A DNA stretch of 64,000 bases from an uncultured Eubacteriales bacterium (GTDB lineage Bacteria > Bacillota > Clostridia > Oscillospirales > Oscillospiraceae). The DNA lies in the NCBI GenBank assembly GCA_902492005.1, contig CABUJV010000004.1:38630-102629 (forward strand), in the 5' to 3' direction. A model generated the notes under the pieces. The model was not told where the DNA came from and searched no databases. It saw nothing but the letters and a program-made list of their open reading frames with translations. The position numbers and the translations under genes are program-made. Of this stretch, positions 15,537 to 22,482 are shown one piece after another; the stretch's first letter is position 1, and the number at the start of each line of letters is the position of its first letter.

Positions 15537-17015
15537 ATGGCTTTGATGACAAAAGAGCAATATATTGAGAGCATTCGCGCCATGAAGCGCAGCGTCTATT
15601 ACATGGGGAAAAGGGTTGAGAACACGGTGGATCACCCCGTTCTTCGACCCTCCATGAACTGCATCATCGAGACCTATGAAATGGCCCAGAATCCGGAGTA
15701 TGAGGACCTGATGACTGCTCACTCCCACTTGATCGGCGAGAAGGTCAATCGGTTCAATCACATCGACATGGACAAGGAAGACCTCATGAAGAAGGTTCAG
15801 ATGCAGCGCCTGATGGGTCAGCGCACCGGTATGTGCTATCAGCGCTGCGTCACTATGGATGGCGCCAACGCCCTATTCAGCACCACCTACGACATTGACG
15901 CAAAGTATGGCACCCATTATCATCAGAACTTTTTGGAGTGGTTCAAAACGGTCCAGCACAAGGATCTGTACGTCTGCGCCGGCATCACCGATCCAAAGGG
16001 CGATCGGAGCAAGGGCCCCTTGGATCAGGCTGACCCGGACCTGTTTCTCCATGTGGTGGAGCGTCGGGAGGACGGCGTGGTCATCAATGGTGCCAAACTG
16101 CATCTGACCAGCTGTGTCAACGCCCACGAGATCTTCGTCATGCCCACTATGTCCTTGAAGCCGGATTGCAAGGACTACGCCATCTCCTGCGCCATTCCCA
16201 TGGACGCGCCCGGTATTACCCTGATCATCGACCACAATTCGTGCGATCTGCGGAAGCTCTACAGCGGTAAGATGGATCTGGGCAATGCCCAGTATGGAGG
16301 AATCGAGGCAGTATGCGTCTTTGACCATGTTTTTGTGCCCAACGAACGGATCTTTCTCAACGGCGAGACTGATTTCGCGGGTATCCTGGTGGATCGCTTT
16401 GCTACCTATCACCGCAACAGCTACGGTGGCTGCAAACCGGGGACCGGCGATGTGCTCATCGGTGCGTGCAGCTTGTTTTCCGAGTATTCCGGCACGGAGA
16501 AGGCAGCTCATATCAAGGATAAGCTGATCGAGATGAGCCACCTGAACGAGACGCTGTGGGCCTGCGGCGTGGCCAGCTCTGCGGCCGGCCACCAGATGCC
16601 CGCCGGAAACTGGATGATCGACCCCATGCTGGCCAACATCTGTAAGCTCAACGTCACCCGCTATCCCTATGAGATTTGCCACCTTGCGGAGGAGATTGCC
16701 GGCGGTCTGCTGGTAACCGTACCCTCCCAGGCAGACTTTGAGAATCCGGAAACCGGGGATTATCTGCGCAAATACCTGCAAGGTGCCAAGGGCGTCCGTG
16801 CTGAGGACAAAGTGCGGGCTCTGCGGCTGATTGAGAGCATGACCCGCGGCGCAGGCGCCGTTGGCTATCTGACCGAGTCCATGCACGGCGCCGGTTCCCC
16901 TGCCGCACAAAAGATCAATATCGCCCGCTATGCCAACCTGGCCGTCAAGCAGGGGCTGGCGAAGCGGCTGGCCGGCATTGGGCAAGCGGTTGGCGAGGCT
17001 CCGGCCGGGGAGTAA
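15537..17015 (+). CDS. abfD: 4-hydroxybutyryl-CoA dehydratase family protein (AbfD-like)
   Basis: The 492-residue protein matches the length of clostridial AbfD (about 490). The [4Fe-4S] ligand set known from that enzyme is present: Cys100 and Cys104 (RTGMCYQRCVTMDGAN), and His292 and Cys299 (YHRNSYGGCKPG), with Tyr296 and Lys300 beside them. AbfD uses FAD and this cluster to dehydrate 4-hydroxybutyryl-CoA to crotonyl-CoA through a ketyl radical, and isomerises vinylacetyl-CoA. The gene sits directly after the CoA-transferase and is followed 2 bases later by a Cys-rich small gene. I see the ligand set; the exact substrate (4-hydroxybutyryl-CoA or a substituted analogue) is inference, because the extra redox genes nearby suggest something more complex. 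Confidence 0.88.
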   Translation: MALMTKEQYIESIRAMKRSVYYMGKRVENTVDHPVLRPSMNCIIETYEMAQNPEYEDLMTAHSHLIGEKVNRFNHIDMDKEDLMKKVQMQRLMGQRTGMCYQRCVTMDGANALFSTTYDIDAKYGTHYHQNFLEWFKTVQHKDLYVCAGITDPKGDRSKGPLDQADPDLFLHVVERREDGVVINGAKLHLTSCVNAHEIFVMPTMSLKPDCKDYAISCAIPMDAPGITLIIDHNSCDLRKLYSGKMDLGNAQYGGIEAVCVFDHVFVPNERIFLNGETDFAGILVDRFATYHRNSYGGCKPGTGDVLIGACSLFSEYSGTEKAAHIKDKLIEMSHLNETLWACGVASSAAGHQMPAGNWMIDPMLANICKLNVTRYPYEICHLAEEIAGGLLVTVPSQADFENPETGDYLRKYLQGAKGVRAEDKVRALRLIESMTRGAGAVGYLTESMHGAGSPAAQKINIARYANLAVKQGLAKRLAGIGQAVGEAPAGE

Positions 17016-17017
17016 AA

Positions 17018-17380
17018 ATGGTGCGCGGCAGCGCGGAAGAGCCTGTGTCCAGCGCATATCGGGTGGGGGTGAAATACTGCGGCGGTTGCCAGCTCAGGTA
17101 TGACCGGGCCGCCGCGCTGCGGGCCATTCAGCGCGGATGCGGCTCCGGCATCTCCTTCGCCCCGGTCCAGGAGGGACAGGGATACCACTTCCTGCTGATT
17201 TTAAACGGCTGCCAGCAGCAGTGCGTGAACCCGGATGCGTTGCGCAACCAGAGCCCATCTTTTTCCCTATGCCATTGGACACCTCTAAAGCAGGCGGTTC
17301 AGGCTATCCTGCGGGCGCGGGAGGCCGCAGAGAGAGCCGGGGACGGCAAATCTGACAATCAAAATTTGGAGTGGGAGTGA
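17018..17380 (+). CDS. Unknown cysteine-rich small protein coupled to the AbfD-like gene
   Basis: The 120-residue protein begins 2 bases after the dehydratase stop, implying tight co-expression. It starts with YRVGVKYCGGCQLRYDR, a CxxC motif next to a conserved-looking RYDR, and has further cysteines (RGCG, NGCQQQC, LCHW). No signal peptide or membrane helix is seen. I do not recognise a named domain. CGGC-x-xRYDR proteins are found beside anaerobic metabolic genes. A role in cluster delivery, thiol redox or electron transfer for the dehydratase would fit the context but is speculation. Confidence 0.7.
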   Translation: MVRGSAEEPVSSAYRVGVKYCGGCQLRYDRAAALRAIQRGCGSGISFAPVQEGQGYHFLLILNGCQQQCVNPDALRNQSPSFSLCHWTPLKQAVQAILRAREAAERAGDGKSDNQNLEWE

Positions 17381-17386
17381 TTAATC

Positions 17387-18526
17387 GTGTTTTCTTTTAC
17401 CGAAGAACAGCGTTCCATCCAGGAAATGGTGCGGGACTATGCACAGAAGGTCTTGAAGTCCCGCGCCGAGGAGATTGACAAGACCGGCAGATATCCTGCA
17501 GAGTCCATCAAGGAGCTGGCGGAGATGGGCGTGATGGGGTTGAATATTTCCGAGGAATACGGGGGAGCTGGAATGGACACTGTGTCCAAGGTTTTGGCCA
17601 TTGCCGAGGTGGCCAGCTGCTGCGGTTCCACCTGCGAAATCTTTTCCACGCAGCTCTTGGTGAATGACATCGTGCAGCATAACGCCAGCGAAGAACAGAA
17701 GGCCAAATATCTGCCCATGATTGCGGAGGGAAAGCTGGGGGCGTTTGCCCTGACCGAGCCCAACGCCGGCTCCGATGCCAGCGGGATCAGAACCAAGGCG
17801 GTGAAAGACGGAGAGGATTATGTCATCACCGGGTCCAAGTGCTTTATCAGCAATATGGGGCCCGAAGAAGGGGAGTTTGTGGTGGTGATTGCCATGACCG
17901 ATCCGGAGAAAGGCACCCACGGTGGAGCCACCGCTTTTCTGGTCCCCCGCGGTACGCCCGGCTTTACGGTCGGCAAGACAGAGGACAAGCTGGGCGTGCG
18001 CGGCGCGGCGGTCTCCGAGCTGTCCTTTGACGAGTGCCGCGTTCCGGCCAGCGCTATCGTGGGCAAGGAGGGCGATGGATTCAACATTGCCTTCAGCGGC
18101 TTGGACGGGGGCCGGATCAGCATGGCCGCCATGTCCGTGGGCTTTGCCCGAGGTGCGCTGGACGAGGCCATTCAATATTCCCAAGATCGTATCCAGTTTG
18201 GAAAATCGATTTCCCGCAACCAGGGGATTCGCTGGTATCTGGCCGATATGGCCACCCGGACCGAGGCCGCTTGGCTGCTCACGCTCCGGGCCGCCGACGC
18301 TATGGATCGGGGCGAACCGGTGAGCAAGCTGGCCTCTATGGCCAAGTATTACGCGGGAGAAACGTGCAGCTACGTTGTCGATCTCGCCCTCCAGATCCAC
18401 GGCGGCTATGGCTATATGAAGGACTACCCGATTGAGCGCATCTACCGGGACTCCAGGATTCAGCGCATTTATGAGGGCACCAGCGAGGTCCAGAAAATTG
18501 TTATTGCCAAGGAGCTTTTGAGATAG
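17387..18526 (+). CDS. Acyl-CoA dehydrogenase (second paralogue)
   Basis: This 379-residue protein starts at GTG 17387, with a GGGAGTGA site upstream. It has a canonical short-chain acyl-CoA dehydrogenase layout: AFALTEPNAGSDASGI, DYVITGSKCFISN, QIHGGYGYMKDYPIERIYRDSR, and IYEGTSEVQK with the catalytic Glu position occupied. Compared with the first dehydrogenase in the cluster it is closer to the butyryl-CoA dehydrogenase consensus. It could reduce crotonyl-CoA made by the AbfD-like enzyme, with electrons from flavoprotein partners encoded elsewhere. Confidence 0.93.
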   Translation: MFSFTEEQRSIQEMVRDYAQKVLKSRAEEIDKTGRYPAESIKELAEMGVMGLNISEEYGGAGMDTVSKVLAIAEVASCCGSTCEIFSTQLLVNDIVQHNASEEQKAKYLPMIAEGKLGAFALTEPNAGSDASGIRTKAVKDGEDYVITGSKCFISNMGPEEGEFVVVIAMTDPEKGTHGGATAFLVPRGTPGFTVGKTEDKLGVRGAAVSELSFDECRVPASAIVGKEGDGFNIAFSGLDGGRISMAAMSVGFARGALDEAIQYSQDRIQFGKSISRNQGIRWYLADMATRTEAAWLLTLRAADAMDRGEPVSKLASMAKYYAGETCSYVVDLALQIHGGYGYMKDYPIERIYRDSRIQRIYEGTSEVQKIVIAKELLR

Positions 18527-18618
18527 ATCCAGCAAGACCGGCGTGGAAGCGAAGCGGGGGGACGGCAGCCGCTCGCCTCCGCGCCGCAATGAATCACGGG
18601 AAGGGAGGAAGAACCGCC

Positions 18619-19197
18619 ATGAAATTCACCGTGCTGATGGGCAGCCCTCGCAAGAATGGCAATACCAACGCCATCCTGTCTCCCTTTGTGGAGGAGCTAC
18701 GGACCGCAGGCCATGAGGTGGGTGTGCTCTGGCTTTACGACATGGACATCAAGGGCTGCACCGCCTGCCGGAGCTGCCAAAAGGACTGGAACCACTTCGG
18801 CTGTCGGTTCCAGGACGATATGCAGCAGGTTTTTGACGAGGTCCGCGCCGCTGATGCTATTGTGCTGGCCTGCCCCATCTATAGCTGGTACTGCACTGCA
18901 CCCATGAAAGCGGCCCTGGACCGGCTGATGTATGGTATGAACAAATATTACGGCGAGGAAAAGGGCCCCGCCCTCTGGGCGGGAAAACACGTGGCCATCC
19001 TCACCACCTGCGGCTACCGGCCCGAGCGGGGTGCGGATCTGTTTGAGGAGGGAATCAGGCGCTACTGCAAGCATTCCTCTCTTGTCTTTGACGGGATGCT
19101 TGCCGAGCGGGATCTGGGTTACCGGGCTGTTTTCATGAACGCGGAGAAGGACCTGCGCGCCAGGGCTTTTGCCCGCAATTTAGCGGCGGGGATTTGA
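18619..19197 (+). CDS. Iron-sulfur flavoprotein / NADPH-dependent FMN reductase family
   Basis: The ATG at 18619 has GGAGG at good spacing; an ATG ten codons earlier does not. The 192-residue flavodoxin-like protein has the FMN phosphate loop GSPRKNGNT and a cysteine cluster CTACRSCQKDWNHFGC (CX2CX2CX8C), which resembles the compact [4Fe-4S] motif of Isf proteins. LACPIYSWYCTAPMKAALDR is the family core. It probably carries electrons within the pathway, for example to the adjacent old yellow enzyme. Donor and acceptor are unknown. Confidence 0.87.
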   Translation: MKFTVLMGSPRKNGNTNAILSPFVEELRTAGHEVGVLWLYDMDIKGCTACRSCQKDWNHFGCRFQDDMQQVFDEVRAADAIVLACPIYSWYCTAPMKAALDRLMYGMNKYYGEEKGPALWAGKHVAILTTCGYRPERGADLFEEGIRRYCKHSSLVFDGMLAERDLGYRAVFMNAEKDLRARAFARNLAAGI

Positions 19198-19225
19198 TTT
19201 GGATAAATGAGCGGGGAGGCATCAT

Positions 19226-21142
19226 ATGGAGCGTCTGTTCAAACCAATCACGATTGGGACCGTGGAAATGAAAAACCGCCTGGTGGTTCCGGCTATATCC
19301 ACTCAATACTGCGGCCGCGACGGCCAGGCTACAGAGCGGTACATTTCCTATTTGGAAGCACGCGCGAAAGGTGGCTGGGGGCTTATCATTACGGAGAACT
19401 ACCCGGTGAATGAATTTGGCGGAGCCACATTGTCGCTACCCGGACTGTGGTCGGACGAGCAGATTCCCAGCCATCGGAAGCTGACGGAGCGCGTTCACGG
19501 GCACGGCGCAAAAATCTGTTGCCAGATTTATCACGCGGGACGCGCCGCCCACCCCAAAATACAGGATGGCCCCAAGGTCGCGCCCTCTCCCATCCGTGAC
19601 TGCACCCGCAAAGACCTTCCCCGCTCACTGACCCGGGCGGAAATCCACACCATTGTAGAGCAGTTTGGGGCTGCAGCCCTGCGGGCAAAGCGGGCCGGAT
19701 TTGACATGGTGGAGATTCACGGTGCCCACGGCTATCTGGTGTCACAGTTTTTGTCCGGTTTTTCCAATAAGCGGACGGATGAATACGGCGGAAGCTTGCA
19801 TGGTCGCTGCCGATTTTTGCTGGAGATCTTGGAAGAGGTTCGGGGTAGGGTTGGGTCTGATTTCCCGATTCAGCTTCGCATATCTGCCGCAGAAGGAGTC
19901 GACGGAGGACTTTCCATCGGAGAATCCCAGGCCACTGCCCTCATGGCTCAGGCCGCTGGTATCGCCGCGATTCATGTCAGCCAGGGCTGCCACGCAAATA
20001 TGGCGGATATGATTTCACCCTATTACGTTCCCCGCGCGGCTTACGCAGGAAACGCCGCCGCAGTCAAGGCCGTGGTCAAAATCCCGGTGATTGGGGTGGG
20101 ACGCATCAACGACCCTCTGATTGCGGAGGCTGTCTTAGCCTCTGGGGCGATGGATCTGGTGGCCATGGGGCGGGCGTCCTTGGCCGACCCAGACCTGCCC
20201 CGAAAGGCCCAAACGGATAGTTTGGACGACATCCGGTACTGCTTTGGCTGTATGCAGGGCTGCATCGGAAAAGGGGGTCGGCGCGGTATCCGCTGCCTTG
20301 CAAATCCAGAGCTGGGGCAGGAATTTCAGACCCCTCGCCGGCTGGCGGAAACACCGCGCAGAATTTTGGTCGCGGGCGGTGGGATTGCGGGCTGCGAGGC
20401 CGCCATCCTGGCGGCACAGCGAGGCCACCGCGTATCGCTTCTGGAGGCGTCGGACTACCTCGGCGGGCAGTGGCGCGCCGCAGCAATGCCTCCGGGAAAG
20501 TCGGAGTTGAACACCCTTTTGTTCCGCCAATCCAGGCAGCTGGTGCAGCTGGGGGTAGAGACCCGCCTCCGCACACCGGTGACGGAAGAACTGCTGCGCT
20601 GCGAGGAACCGGATCTGGTCATTGTAGCCAACGGAGGCGTTCCCTTTCGTCCGCCCATTTCAGGAATCGACCGCCCCCATGTGGTTCCCGCCGCCGATGT
20701 GTTGACCGGTGCGGTGCCGGCCGGGAGCGATATCGTGGTTGTGGGCGGAGGGCTGGTGGGAGCGGAGACCGCCGATTATGCCGCGCAGCAGGGGGCGTCC
20801 GTGACGATCCTGGAGATGGGACCCACAGTAGCCGGGGACGGTGAACCCGTGCCCAACCAGTTTTTGCTGCGCAATCTGCGGCAGCGCCGCGTCCGTGTTT
20901 ACACCGAAGCAGTTTGTACGGAAATCGAGGAACTTGGGGTGCGATTTACCCAAGGCGGCCGGGAACACCTGATCGAACCTGTCAATCAGGTGATTTTGGC
21001 CGCTGGTACGCGGCCCGTGACAGAGCTGGCGCGGGTTTGCGAACGCCTTGGCATTTGGGCGGTTTCCGTAGGTGATGCCGCCAGAGTCAAAAATGGGATG
21101 CAGAATATCTGGGAGGCCTTTGATCTGGCCGCCAAATTGTGA
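19226..21142 (+). CDS. FadH-type NADH:flavin oxidoreductase (old yellow enzyme with Fe-S and FAD domains)
   Basis: The 638-residue protein has the three-part layout of 2,4-dienoyl-CoA reductase. An OYE TIM barrel (residues about 1-340; EIHGAHGYLVSQFLS, VIGVGRI, VAMGRASLADPDLP) comes first. A [4Fe-4S] cluster motif follows (CFGCMQGC, then IRCLANP). Two nucleotide-binding domains complete it (VAGGGIAGCEAAI and VVGGGLVGAETADYAA). Members reduce conjugated dienoyl-CoA or enone substrates; clostridial BaiCD/BaiH are relatives. As the last cluster gene it suggests the pathway passes through a dienoyl-CoA or enone. The start has an AGCGGGGAGG-like site. Confidence 0.92.
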   Translation: MERLFKPITIGTVEMKNRLVVPAISTQYCGRDGQATERYISYLEARAKGGWGLIITENYPVNEFGGATLSLPGLWSDEQIPSHRKLTERVHGHGAKICCQIYHAGRAAHPKIQDGPKVAPSPIRDCTRKDLPRSLTRAEIHTIVEQFGAAALRAKRAGFDMVEIHGAHGYLVSQFLSGFSNKRTDEYGGSLHGRCRFLLEILEEVRGRVGSDFPIQLRISAAEGVDGGLSIGESQATALMAQAAGIAAIHVSQGCHANMADMISPYYVPRAAYAGNAAAVKAVVKIPVIGVGRINDPLIAEAVLASGAMDLVAMGRASLADPDLPRKAQTDSLDDIRYCFGCMQGCIGKGGRRGIRCLANPELGQEFQTPRRLAETPRRILVAGGGIAGCEAAILAAQRGHRVSLLEASDYLGGQWRAAAMPPGKSELNTLLFRQSRQLVQLGVETRLRTPVTEELLRCEEPDLVIVANGGVPFRPPISGIDRPHVVPAADVLTGAVPAGSDIVVVGGGLVGAETADYAAQQGASVTILEMGPTVAGDGEPVPNQFLLRNLRQRRVRVYTEAVCTEIEELGVRFTQGGREHLIEPVNQVILAAGTRPVTELARVCERLGIWAVSVGDAARVKNGMQNIWEAFDLAAKL

Positions 21143-21587
21143 GGAAGAGCTGCATATGGCGGGAACACTGACTGTTTCAGTGGATAAGACCTCCTCGGTC
21201 CAAGCCATCAGCGGCGGTTGGGCGGCTCGGCGGCTGTCAAACTTATAAATTCCCTGGCAGATACCATAGGATTCCAGCCTGCCGAAAAGCAGCCTGTCTG
21301 GCAGGGGACCAGACAGGCTGCCAAGAATGAAGCGAAAATATAAGAGGAATCACGCGATGCCATTGCGTGGACCAGAAAATGCTTTGCGCCCCCTATTGTG
21401 GAAGTCACTGTAAATAAAGACCCTATCGCCAATTCCTGTGTGGCTCCGTTTGTACCCCTACCGATACCCCTCACGGCTTGATTTTTTATGATAAGCGTGG
21501 TACATTCTGAACCGGAAGAGACACCGTCCCGGACTTAACCGCAAGTAACCGTCTGCAATAAACATGGTGAGATTTGGGTTTATTCTA
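21143..21587. other. Right-end island region without an intact gene
   Basis: This stretch of about 445 bases holds a 13-bp hairpin (21289-21321) and short, unsupported frames. A GGTAGGGGTA word near 21455 on the minus strand recalls a similar one near 6530 at the other end, so decayed recombinase-end sequence is possible. I see no gene with a ribosome binding site worth calling. Confidence 0.5.
21289..21321 (+). terminator. Hairpin after the old yellow enzyme gene
   Basis: A perfect 13-bp stem (21289-21301 with 21309-21321) with a 7-base loop, but no T run. It could stabilise or end the catabolic transcript. Confidence 0.45.
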
Positions 21588-21603
21588 TTCCGCTTCAACG
21601 TGT
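21588..21603 (+). repeat. Right 16-bp direct repeat (att-like), ancestral ychF end
   Basis: Identical to 6445-6460. Read in the ychF frame it encodes F-R-F-N-V followed by TAA. A strong terminator follows after 8 bases, as expected for the original 3' end of ychF. Confidence 0.8.
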
Positions 21604-21612
21604 AATCGCTTC

Positions 21613-21659
21613 AAAAGGACCGGGGCGTCCGTCCGCTGGACGGACGCCCCGGTCCTTTT
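21613..21659. terminator. 22-bp bidirectional terminator (ancestral ychF terminator)
   Basis: The arms 21613-21634 and 21638-21659 are perfectly complementary with A4 and T-rich flanks. It separates the island end from the convergent 96-residue gene. Confidence 0.9.
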
Positions 21660-21950
21660 TTACTGCTTCCAGTACAGGCAGTAGCTGACGTGGGTCTGGC
21701 CCAAATAGACCCACACCGTGTCCCCCATGTCCAGCTTTTCCTCAAAGACCAGGTCGGGGACAAACAGCTTCAGGGAGGTACCCTTCATGCCGGTGCGGAT
21801 GTTTTTGCCCTCCGGCGTGGGCTGGGCCCGGAAGGCCTCCACCTGGGCGGGCAGATCGGGCAGCTTCACCTTCCGGCCGAACTCCGGCAGGAAACGCTCC
21901 GCCTCCACATAGACCACGTGCTCAGGCTCCTTAAACCAGTTGACATTCAC
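21660..21950 (-). CDS. Unknown 96-residue protein downstream of a cobalamin riboswitch
   Basis: I chose GTG at 21950 because AAAGGAG lies 8 bases upstream. The frame continues to a TTG at 22130, but that would begin between terminator hairpins and lacks a site. The product is soluble, with alternating beta-like stretches (VYVEAERFLPEFGRKVKL; KLFVPDLVFEEKLDMGDTVW; YLGQTHVSYCLYW). I recognise no family. It is the only gene between a cobalamin aptamer and the ychF terminator, so it is either B12-regulated or a bystander of a riboswitch-driven RNA. A role in B12 or metal handling is a guess from context only. Confidence 0.6.
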   Translation of the reverse strand: MNVNWFKEPEHVVYVEAERFLPEFGRKVKLPDLPAQVEAFRAQPTPEGKNIRTGMKGTSLKLFVPDLVFEEKLDMGDTVWVYLGQTHVSYCLYWKQ

Positions 21951-22083
21951 AGTGAACGCTCCTTTCCCATCCAAAAACGGCCTCCCTGCAAAGGGAGTTG
22001 TGCCGCTTCCTTCTGCTTGATCGGATGATAACGGCCCGCCTGACGCTCCAGAACGGCGGCGGAGTCCGCCCAAAAGATAAAAT

Positions 22084-22111
22084 GCCGCGGCAAGCATCTG
22101 CTTGCCGCGGC
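22084..22111 (-). terminator. Second terminator after the cobalamin aptamer
   Basis: A perfect 13-bp G/C-rich stem (22084-22096 with 22099-22111) is followed on the minus strand by ATTTTATCTTTT. Confidence 0.75.
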
Positions 22112-22130
22112 CGTTTTTCCGCAACGCCAA

Positions 22131-22157
22131 AACCCCGCCCCTCTCCGGAGCGGGTTA
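22131..22157 (-). terminator. First terminator / expression platform of the cobalamin riboswitch
   Basis: On the minus strand, ACCCGCTCC pairs with GGGGCGGGT (one G-U) and is followed by TTTTGG. It begins directly after the P1 stem of the aptamer, the usual place for a switchable terminator. Confidence 0.65.
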
Positions 22158-22375
22158 TTTTTGTAGGTCTTCTGACTTGCGTGTAGGGAGCTCTGCTCCT
22201 GCGCCCGCATCCCGCCTTCCCAGGTCTTCCCAGTGACTGGCTTTCGCCAACGAATGCGGCCTCCACGCTTACAGCGGCGGTCACCGTCCGGTCTGCACGG
22301 TCTCCCGTGTCCGGTTCCCTTGTCCATCCCTCCCGGTGCCGGGCCAGGGCCCGCACCCCGAAAGAGCCACAAAAA
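22158..22375 (-). promoter_or_regulatory. Cobalamin (B12) riboswitch
   Basis: Read on the minus strand, the conserved blocks occur in order: a P1 5' arm TTTTTGTGG, AAGGGAACCGG, GACCGCCGCTGTAAG (consensus CCCGCYACTGTRA), GCCAGTCACTGGGAAGACC with GGGAAGGCGGG, and the B12-box-like CAAGTCAGAAGACC followed by the P1 3' arm CTACAAAAA. The length of about 218 nt is normal for the class. Binding of adenosylcobalamin or a relative normally switches off downstream expression. The downstream gene is an unknown 96-residue protein rather than a B12 transport or synthesis gene. Confidence 0.9.
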
Positions 22376-22437
22376 CATCTCTTTTTTCAATTGTCGTCCA
22401 GGTCAGATCGGTCGAAGCGAGCCATCCATCCTTTCCC

Positions 22438-22466
22438 AGTATACACAGTCTCCGAAGGGAAGTCAA
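22438..22466 (-). promoter_or_regulatory. Promoter of the riboswitch transcript
   Basis: On the minus strand, TTGACT (22466-22461) and TATACT (22443-22438) with a 17-base spacer. This gives the riboswitch its own transcript independent of the Mrp operon that ends just upstream. Confidence 0.75.
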
Positions 22467-22482
22467 TGCCCTTTTCCGCCGC

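Larger units (their letters stand above)
6445..21603. mobile_element. Putative integrated metabolic island in ychF (about 15.1 kb)
   Basis: The segment is bounded by direct repeats that each reconstruct the ychF terminus. The right copy, ending in TAA, is followed 8 bases later by a 22-bp stem terminator that looks like the original ychF terminator. Next to the left repeat is a frame containing TGMRLGEPLGL, which resembles the arginine box I of tyrosine recombinases, in otherwise decayed sequence. The cargo is one coherent catabolic cluster with its own regulator. Intergenic DNA here is visibly more AT-rich and codon use less G/C-extreme than outside. No intact integrase is present, so the element is probably fixed. 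Integration is inferred, not proven. Confidence 0.7.
21951..22482. other. Regulatory region between the Mrp operon end and the 96-residue gene
   Basis: These 532 bases contain, in minus-strand order, a promoter, a cobalamin riboswitch aptamer, two strong terminator hairpins, a weaker hairpin (CTCCC/GGGAG near 21985-22000, then TTTTT) and the ribosome binding site of the small gene. Confidence 0.8.

Noticed and set aside
12261..17015. Carnitine / gamma-butyrobetaine (cai, gbu/bbu-type) cluster
   Set aside because: CoA-transferase, dehydrogenase and crotonase genes are compatible, but there is no betaine transporter and a TRAP system plus AbfD-like enzyme are used instead. Kept only as one possible substrate class.
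14253..21142. Bile-acid-inducible (bai) operon, because of the CaiB/BaiF-type transferase and BaiCD/BaiH-like old yellow enzyme
   Set aside because: No bile acid CoA ligase, BaiE dehydratase, BaiA dehydrogenase or BaiG transporter is present, and the AbfD-like and acyl-CoA dehydrogenase genes do not fit.
21951..22130. N-terminal extension of the 96-residue gene from TTG 22130 (156 residues)
   Set aside because: The extension would be translated from the terminator hairpins, has no ribosome binding site and has low-complexity sequence; GTG 21950 has a good site.
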